A program made the translations under genes and the position numbers. A stretch of DNA of 64,000 nt from Pelomyxa schiedti (lineage: Eukaryota; Evosea; Pelobiontida; Pelomyxidae): contig JAHLWZ010000225.1 in NCBI GenBank assembly GCA_020536535.1, positions 20,798-84,797 on the forward strand, given 5' to 3'. Under the pieces are notes generated by a model that was not told where the DNA came from, did no database searches, and worked only from the letters and a program-made list of their open reading frames with translations. Positions 57,401 to 64,000 of the stretch are shown here, in pieces (position 1 is the stretch's first letter; each line of letters begins with the position of its first letter).

Positions 57401-59968
57401 ATCGTTTATTTTTAATGACTTATCCTTCTCAGCTCCGGTAGTGGACTCCGCTTCATCAGTCGGCACTTCTGGTGGCACCACAATAATAAAGGGTGGATTT
57501 TCTTTGTGCCATTTTTCTTTTCACACAATGCAGGCAAGAACTTTGGATTGAATTATACTTTGATCTCCGTAACTGTGGATGGAAAGCCTTGTAGTCCTGT
57601 TACAATAAAAACTGCCCATTATGAACTTGCCTGCTCTGCACCTGCTGGAAAACGTGGGTATCACGCAATCATTGTAACTGTGGATGGGCAAAGTTCCGAG
57701 TCAAGGGTGATGTTAGAGTATACAAGTAAAATGAATACTGGACAAGTATCTGGTACAGTGGTAGGAGTGGTTGTAGGGACATTTGGTTGTGCTGCTGCCG
57801 TGGCAGCTGTTGTTGCTGTTTCTATAAAGAGGTTTTCTTTTTCTTGTCACTCACCTAAATCACGTTACACAGACGGAAAAAACTAGATCGGGCCACAGAA
57901 GTTGGAATGAATGATCTTTTCCCTGAATCATCTGGATCTGTCATCTTTGAAGAAACTTTTGACCTCCCTGATTCAATGTGCGTGTATTTTGATAGACTTT
58001 TTTACTTATTTCCTATCAGAGGACTAGCTATAGACGAGTTTATTCTTGGGGTAAGACGGATGTAATTACTCCCCAACTCACTTGTTGTCAGATTTCCTGT
58101 TCAGACCTGGGCTTTGGGCTTGACTCTCGGCAAGCAGAAGTGGACAAGATGATTCAAGAAACTATCACTCTCACCAATAGTACCAATAAAGCCGTTTCCT
58201 TCCGGCTATTTGCCCCTCTTTCCTACAGATTTCAGATCGCATTTGATCCGGAATCAAAAACAATAGAAGCGGTATTTTTCACCTGCTCCTCCTTCTCTTT
58301 ACACCTTCCAGAACTCTGAAGCGCAAGTAGAAGTGCGGGCTGTCATCCTCTGCACTTGCAAGATAGATTCGCACATTACCTTAGCTGCTTCTGAAGGTTT
58401 TTCCCTTCTGCCGTGCATTTTCTCTAAGTAGCATAGGGCACAAATTTGGAGCAAAGAGCGTGCATCATACAAGTATTGGCTTTAAGTTGGAATCAGCATT
58501 ATCTGGTAAAATTGACCCAGAGGAAATAGCATTGAAAAAGCCTCCTATAGGTGTGCAGCACTGAAATTTTCGTAAGAAGTAACTTCTTTAGGGGAAGGAG
58601 CTTTTGGTTTTGTGTACTGCGGTAATAGTGAATTTTTCTTAAGTTTAAATAACATTTCCAAGGTGAATGGAGAGGCCAAAATGTCGCTGTTAAAGTACCT
58701 ACTTTTTGAGTGATTAAAAGTAACATCTAATAATAAATCAGATTTTGAAGTGCCAAGAATCTACAGTCTGTGATGTCAAGACGGATTTCCTGAAAGAAGT
58801 GTGTAGATTCTCCTGCACTTTTCTATTTGATTACCAAGTTTTAGGTAAAAATAATGGAATCATTCCGATGTCCTCAGGTTTAACCAACTGCCTTTTGCGT
58901 TTCTTATTTTACTGGCCGTAGATAGTGAACTTTATCGGAGCTGTCTATGTACCCACCAAGCTTGCAATTATTACCGTGCAGTTCTAGTTTCTGTTTGAAG
59001 AATTTGCTGAAGTTCACTTCCTTAGGAGTTCATGCAATTTGGAAGTCTGTCAACCCTTATTACAAAACAGTCATTGTCTATCGAGTTGAAGAGAAAGATG
59101 GTACTGGATTCTGCCCGAGGGATGAATTTCCTTCACAAAGTATGTATTCACTCAATTTCCTGTCTCATGCAAATTTGAAACACATAGAGTGGAGTTTTGC
59201 ACAGGTATACCCATTTCATGTATTTTCTTTTACTGACAAATGATAAGAGACTTAAAGCTCGACAATGTTCTTGTCTGTTCCTTGGATCCAAGTGCGAGTG
59301 TTTGTGCCAAGATCTCTGATTTTGGCACTACACGCAATGTACAGAGTCAAAAAGATACTTTGCATATGACCCAGGGGATAGGGTATATCACTGGCCTCCC
59401 ATTTTTTTCTAAAATACCTCAGTACACCAGCATATATGAGTCCCGAAAGTATTGGCAATAGCGATTACAGTGCCGCTTCTGATGTATACAGGTATTTATT
59501 TTAAAGTATCTGTAAGCTGTTAAATTCAAGTACAGCTTTGCCGTCTTGATGTTTGCCGTTTTTTCTGAAACAGGTCTTATTGGCTATTTATTTGTGCACC
59601 TAGACTCACTCAATTTATTTAGAACCCTACACTGGCCCGGAATTCTCGTCAGCCTGGAGTACCTCTCCTCCAACCCATATTCACTCCACTAATAACCATT
59701 ACCCACAGGACTTGCCGAATACATAACTTCCGGAAAAGTATCTGGGTGTTTTCTTTTAATTTCCCTCACTTACCCACACCTTCTCATATCCAGAGGCTTG
59801 AAATTCCCGCGTCAGTTCCCCCTGATATCACCAAATTGATATCCGCATGTTGGGCCCAGGACCCCAGCACACGACCCTGTATTTATCTTCCAGCTTCCTC
59901 CTAAATTGCTTACCTTTGCTTTAGCCTTTAGTGACATTGTGGCTGACCTTAGCAACGAAAAGGAGTGA
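48477..59968 (+). CDS. Giant TIG-repeat transmembrane receptor kinase
   Basis: Some 45 exons from ATG 48477 (MGRWGVVVLALAG, signal peptide) to TGA 59966-59968. The ectodomain is about 28 IPT/TIG repeats of about 85 residues with the recurring pattern APxIxS...GTNFGPxxT...C...PHTxITCxPPPGVG...FSYxG. A membrane helix (SGTVVGVVVGTFGCAAAVAAV) lies at 57750-57815. The cytosol holds an MSP-like immunoglobulin-fold domain (58100-58395; ETITLTNSTNKAVSFRLF), then a protein kinase of tyrosine-kinase-like (TKL) type: GEGAFGFVYCGEWRGQNVAVK, QIVNFIGAVYVPTKLAIIT, ARGMNFLHK-SGV-LHRDLKLDN, ISDFGTTRN, TPAYMSPESIGNSDYS, ISACWAQDPSTRP. ATP loop, VAVK lysine, HRD and DFG are intact, so the kinase is probably active. 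TIG domains bind ligands in plexins and MET; the ligand here is unknown. One-gene continuity is inferred from unbroken splicing. Confidence 0.88.
48980..57730 (+). repeat. Array of about 28 TIG-coding modules
   Basis: Each module is about 250-270 bp of exon, usually one exon, separated by introns of about 40-60 bp. Most borders read x|CC or x|CA for the Ala-Pro at the module start, i.e. phase 1 on both sides. Modules are diverged, with no near-identical neighbours. A few are split again (for example near 53637-53680 and 57495-57535). Confidence 0.85.
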
Positions 59969-60049
59969 TATAATTTTTGTATTTGTTGTTTACCTAAACC
60001 CAGAATTATTAAATAAGGAGTTTTCTTTTAATACTGCAAACAACAATTG

Positions 60050-61924
60050 TTAGTCGAGGCGGTCAACTTGGGCAGCTTGCGCCCTCTTTTTATTGATAAG
60101 TACCGCGAAGAGTCCAGCAATCCACAGAAAGCCAGCACACACAAGAAATAGTACCTATAAGGGAGTGAATTTTGTTTGGAAGGATAGCAGTGTGAGACTT
60201 GGCATACCATGTAGCCAGTTTCTGTGTATGAACCTGCTTGGTGTGGTACGTGAAACGGAGTAAGAACCAAGCCTCCAATAAGCTCCCCGATCATCATTCC
60301 TACCATCATGGCCATCGTAAATTCGGCCATAAATTTTCCTGACGAAGCTTTGGCTGGAAGTGTATCACAGGCAATTGCGAATTCTACCTTGAGTGCAAGG
60401 TCAAAAAAGAAAAAAAAAAGTTAGTGGTACCCCTGTGAAGAGTCCATTTCCTAGCCCATAGATGCAGGCTGTGACAATACGTTAGGCAGAGGATGACAAG
60501 AGTCTACAAGGCACACCCATGAGGTAGACAAAAGCCATTTTCCTGATGAAAACGAATGATACGAAACAAAACATGACCAACATAAGGGCAAGAACAGCAA
60601 TGACCTTCCTCCCAACAACATCACTTAACTTGCCAGCAGGAATGGCTACAACAATCGCTGTACCAAGATTAATTAAGGCTATTTTCCCCATGTCCTGTGT
60701 TTAGTCAAGTGTTACAGATACAGGTAGAACTTTACTGCAGAGGGATTATCGGAATCTGCAACATCTGCCAACCAATATTGCAAATAAAAAATACCAGCTG
60801 CATTCATGTAATAGCAAAACCTTGGTTGTTATTTGGTCGTCGTCTAACAGTTTTCAACTTACCTCATCAGCATAGCGAAAATGAAATCACGGTATTTGAC
60901 AGCAGGAAATCTGACATAAGTTACCTTGTTAAGAAAAAAAAGAGGCTTTACGTGTAGGACTGGAAAAAATTCCTTACACCTCCACAGTACCGGGAACATC
61001 GGTAGTACCTGTCTGTCTTCCAATGGAACTCATACTTGTAGAAAGTGATTACTACTATGACATTATTGGGTCTCCATTACGTTGACTGTATCGTGATTCT
61101 CCCGAAGAGGAATTTCATTGGCAGTGAGAAGTGTTGACATATGGCAAAGGGCCAGAACTAAAATGTACAGCCAACAAATAATTACTATTGGTACACTGAC
61201 AGCTGCTAACATGTAACCTAGGAAACAATAAAAAGGAAATGAAATTTGGTGACAAGCACATACCAATTGCACTTCCAAGGAAGTTGTGAAGTGCCATCAA
61301 ACCCGACCCAAGACCATGCTGGGGTGTGGGAGTTAAGTCTGGAACAAGTGCAGCAAGAACATCACCACCCATTGAAACGCCAAGTAGGCATAAGTAGTAC
61401 CTTCATAGGACAGGTTTTAATGCATTTAATATAGAATGGGGGGCCTACCCAGCGATAACAGGTGGTAGTAGGTAATAGAAGGCGCCACAAGAGAGGGTAA
61501 TACAACCAGCTCCAATAAGAAAGGCAGCCGCAGTTATGAATGGTCTTCTTCGACCTTGATGGCGTTTAGAGTAGCCTCTTACGATAAGCAATTGTACCAA
61601 ATCGACTGGTACACAAATCACTGAAAAACATGGTTGCAAGTCCTCCCAATTCCAGAATTGCACCACACCCAGCAATCAACCCAAGGGTTCGGGAAGCGTG
61701 TCTCGGTTGAATGTCTTTAATCAACTTAGGCATAATGATTGACGCAAGGCTATGCAAGAAATAAACAAAGAGGAGGGAAAAAAAGCTACGAAACGGGGAG
61801 GGAAAAAAAAAAAAAGAAAAAAAAGGCACCTGTTGTAAACAGTCGCATAAGAGAGCCTCGCCGCCAAAAACAACAAAATGTGCCACCACCGCTTAAAAGT
61901 GGGTGCTAACAGCCCACTGTCCAT
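60050..61924 (-). CDS. Major facilitator superfamily transporter
   Basis: Minus-strand gene of at least seven exons, ATG 61924 (MDSGLLAPTFKRWWHILLF) to TAA 60050-60052. Membrane helices recur through the length: LGLIAGCGAILELGGLATMF, PFITAAAFLIGAGCITLSCG, YYLCLLGVSMGGDVLAALV, SVPIVIICWLYILVLALC, GTAIVVAIPAG, EFTMAMMVGMMIGELIGGLV and FLVCAGFLWIAGLFAVLI. The cytosolic loop GKLSDVVGRKVIA is the G-x-x-x-D-x-x-G-R-[KR] motif of MFS carriers, and KRHQGRRRPF is a second basic loop. Transported compound unknown. It converges with the receptor kinase (82 bp between stops). Confidence 0.8.
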
Positions 61925-62020
61925 CGTTCTTGGGCTCCAACCCTGTGATCTGCGGATCTACGACTGCCTCCCTTCGTGCGAGCGGACAAACTGAATTTCC
62001 GTTGCGAAAAAAAACGAGTG

Positions 62021-62369
62021 ATGGGTCGTTCACCTAATGACTTCCAAGATTCAGATCTGGAGATAAGTCTCTCATCAGAGAGTAAGGAAACAAGTCACAA
62101 CAACAAGTGGTGTGTGTTGCAAGTAGCTGGAATGTACTCAATATCACACTGCTGCGAACAAACAATTGCAGACCACCGGATTATTGGCATACACTCTCTT
62201 GACAACTGCGCGCCTTCTGATGGTGTCTCGACTTGTGCCATTTATGGGGCACTATTCCATGACTCTGGGCGATATGGAAACCATTCCTTTCCTTTTTGCT
62301 TTTTTTTTTTTCACGGTAATCCAGGAGAAGGAGATGATACTGGACATGGGAGTAGAGCAGATACTGTGA
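62021..62369 (+). CDS. Small putative membrane protein
   Basis: ATG 62021 (MGRSPNDFQDSDLEISLSS) gives a polar head; a splice from about 62117 to the acceptor before 62172 leads to a hydrophobic segment (GLLAYTLLTTARLLMVSRL) and a third short exon (EKEMILDMGVEQIL) ending at 62369. About 90 residues in all. It may be a real small membrane protein or the truncated 5' end of a larger transporter. No family was recognised. Confidence 0.35.
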
Positions 62370-62655
62370 GTAAACACTGTATTTTTAATATTAATTCAAT
62401 GTTGCTTCCGTAATACAAACCAAACTGCTTTGTCACCTGCTGTGACCGCTCCGTTTCAACTTGGTTTATTATTGTGACTTATGCAACTCCCAAAAGTAAA
62501 GTTGTTTGCATCCAGTTGGTTTTCCAAGTTTCTTGTCTCTTCAGACCGCCAGTTCACTGAAAATTATTTAAAGAAAACACAGACCAACATGGAACTGAAT
62601 AACTGTGTTTGGCGTGCATGCAACGTGGAGACACTCTCAACGGGTCGACAAGAAA

Positions 62656-63796
62656 ATGACGTCGTTCTTTTTATGTCTTTTCCTACACATCACTCTTGCA
62701 TGTTTGAGCCAATGCAAGAGTGGGTACGAACATATAATCCCAGTTTGCCTGTCAGGCAGAATGGGACTTGTGTGTGGGAGGCTCCAGACAGTGGCCTATG
62801 TCATAAAACCAGAGATAGAATGCAACCGAGCCACTATCCAGGAAGCAATGGTGGAGATATCACGGCTGACCCCTCTTAAGTTTGTTGAGAGCGGATCACT
62901 CCCTGACAGAATTGTGTTTGGTCGTGAGAATGACCCTAACTGTGCAGGGCATTCTTGGGTTGGGCGGAAATCAGGCCCTCAGGAACTTCATCTGCAACCA
63001 GGTGCATCCCTGCACACTACTTTGCATGAAATATGTCACAGCTTGGGCTTTATACATACACACTCGAGGCCTGACCGCGATAGGTTTCGTATTTCATGAG
63101 GCTCTTCTCTTGTTAACTCCTGTATATAGGTACATATCTGTAAAGATACACAATTGCTTGGTCGGATATCGAGACAATTTTCAGATTGAGGGGGCATCAG
63201 TAGGGCCATATGACTTTGCTTCAGTAATGAACTACCCAGTAGACAGTGCGTTTGGTCGCGACGTGTGGGCTCCCCTCACAGCCGTTAGAACTTGGGAGCC
63301 AATTGGAAAGCCAAGCAAGCTATCTGTTGGGGATGTGTTTGTACTTCGCTCCATCTATGGCATTCCTGACTGGGAGGCTATTCATAGCACTGTCGATTTT
63401 AACGGGGTCTGGAATGTGCGTGCATTCAGGTCTTATTTATGAGTCCCACTTTCTTACACTCAAAAAACTCCCGCTACTCGTAGGTGTGGCCCTGACACAG
63501 AAACTCCAACTCCCTGCCTTTATTCCATGACTCTTACTTCCAATGGATCCAGTGGTATTACCGGACATGGCGTATTTCCACCTCAAGAACTGTGGTCCGA
63601 AAACATCTCATTTGAGGTTACTGGCCTTTACAGTATCTACTCTGGAACAGCTTCAATTACAATCAATTGGAGGAGATATGGCTCGTCTGATATAAATGTG
63701 GTGGTTTTCACAGACCGTAACCACAAAGCCAGAATGATGCTGGGATGGTGGAAAACCACTGAGCAACAGAAGGGTTTGATTGAGATGACCTGCTGA
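62656..63796 (+). CDS. Secreted astacin-type zinc metalloprotease
   Basis: ATG 62656 starts a clear signal peptide (MTSFFLCLFLHITLACLSQC). The catalytic domain follows: ATIQEAMVEISRLTPLKFVE, a Cys-containing SWVGRKSGPQELHLQP, the zinc site HEICHSLGFIHTHSRPDRDRF (HExxHxxGxxH plus the astacin RPDRD), and the Met-turn YDFASVMNYP after one intron (about 63090-63129). A C-terminal domain with Gly/Ser-rich strands and a Cys pair continues through a further intron near 63430-63484. The propeptide is short or missing, so activation may differ from animal astacins. Likely role is extracellular protein digestion. The stop TGA is at 63794-63796. Confidence 0.88.
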
Positions 63797-64000
63797 AGCC
63801 CCCACTGAATACCAGTTTCAAACCCAATGGGCACTTTTGTTTATAAAGTCGTCACGATTCAGCTGTAGGGATGAAGGGGTCACCCTGATTCCAAAGTGTG
63901 TGCAAGTTCCCCAATTTGGATGGGATCGGGGAGATTTAAGACAATTTGTGTGAACATTGGGGAGCTGAATTTGTACCCAAATTGGTAGTCGAAACCCAAA
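63797..64000. other. Right edge, no gene seen
   Basis: About 200 bp after the protease stop. It may hold the 3' UTR; no coding pattern is seen. Confidence 0.5.

Noticed and set aside
59140-59247. Receptor kinase as a pseudogene lacking HRD
   Set aside because: Direct joining of the larger exons loses the catalytic histidine, but the 17-nt exon at 59188-59204 with proper AG/GT borders restores it in frame.
1-64000. Transposons, tRNA, rRNA, CRISPR, viral insertions
   Set aside because: No reverse transcriptase, transposase, integrase, terminal repeats, cloverleaf or array was recognised by eye; a tRNAscan and RepeatMasker run would be decisive.

Overview
The window is nuclear DNA of an intron-rich, gene-dense eukaryote. 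Nearly every gene is broken by GT-AG introns of about 40-60 bp, with extremes near 28 and 170 bp, and genes sit head to head or tail to tail with gaps of about 100-500 bp. The contents suggest a free-living amoeboid protist, possibly Amoebozoa near Archamoebae: a combined RhoGEF/RhoGAP protein, a TIG-repeat receptor kinase, a receptor phosphodiesterase, a PH-linked ADP-ribosyltransferase and lineage-specific ankyrin-like proteins with GC-rich first exons. This placement is inference. No tRNA, rRNA, transposon or CRISPR was recognised.

Layout. 1-16.4 kb: a gene tail; an ankyrin-like protein; a small unknown; a LIM/zinc-ribbon protein; carboxypeptidase Q (-); an ELO fatty-acid elongase; a PH-ART ADP-ribosyltransferase; two RNA-maturation genes on the minus strand (exosome EXOSC8/RRP43 and the 18S rRNA modifier TSR3); an unknown acidic-tailed protein; a GC-rich lineage-specific protein; and a frameshifted TRAF-type zinc-finger/coiled-coil gene. 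16.7-32.3 kb: a multi-pass membrane protein (-), a large Q-rich protein (+), a receptor-type cyclic-nucleotide phosphodiesterase (-), a second ankyrin-like protein (-), a Tho1/SARNP-like protein (+) and a PQ-loop membrane protein (-). 32.9-48.4 kb is all plus strand: BAR-like/DH/PH/RhoGAP/PH protein, ALG8, an isoprenylcysteine-methyltransferase-like protein, a dihydropyrimidinase-like hydrolase, an RDM1-like RRM protein, a secreted Cys-containing protein and an RBBP9 hydrolase. 48.5-64 kb: a giant TIG-repeat transmembrane kinase, an MFS transporter (-), a small putative membrane protein and a secreted astacin-type protease.

There is no operon logic. Themes are signalling at the membrane (receptor kinase, receptor PDE, GEF-GAP, PH-ART), RNA maturation (EXOSC8, TSR3, Tho1-like), N-glycosylation and lipid metabolism (ALG8, ELO, methyltransferase) and DNA repair (RDM1-like). 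For EXOSC8, TSR3, ELO, PH-ART, LIM, RBBP9 and the methyltransferase the exon sets were worked out by hand; each sums to a whole number of codons and gives an uninterrupted protein, which supports the intron calls.
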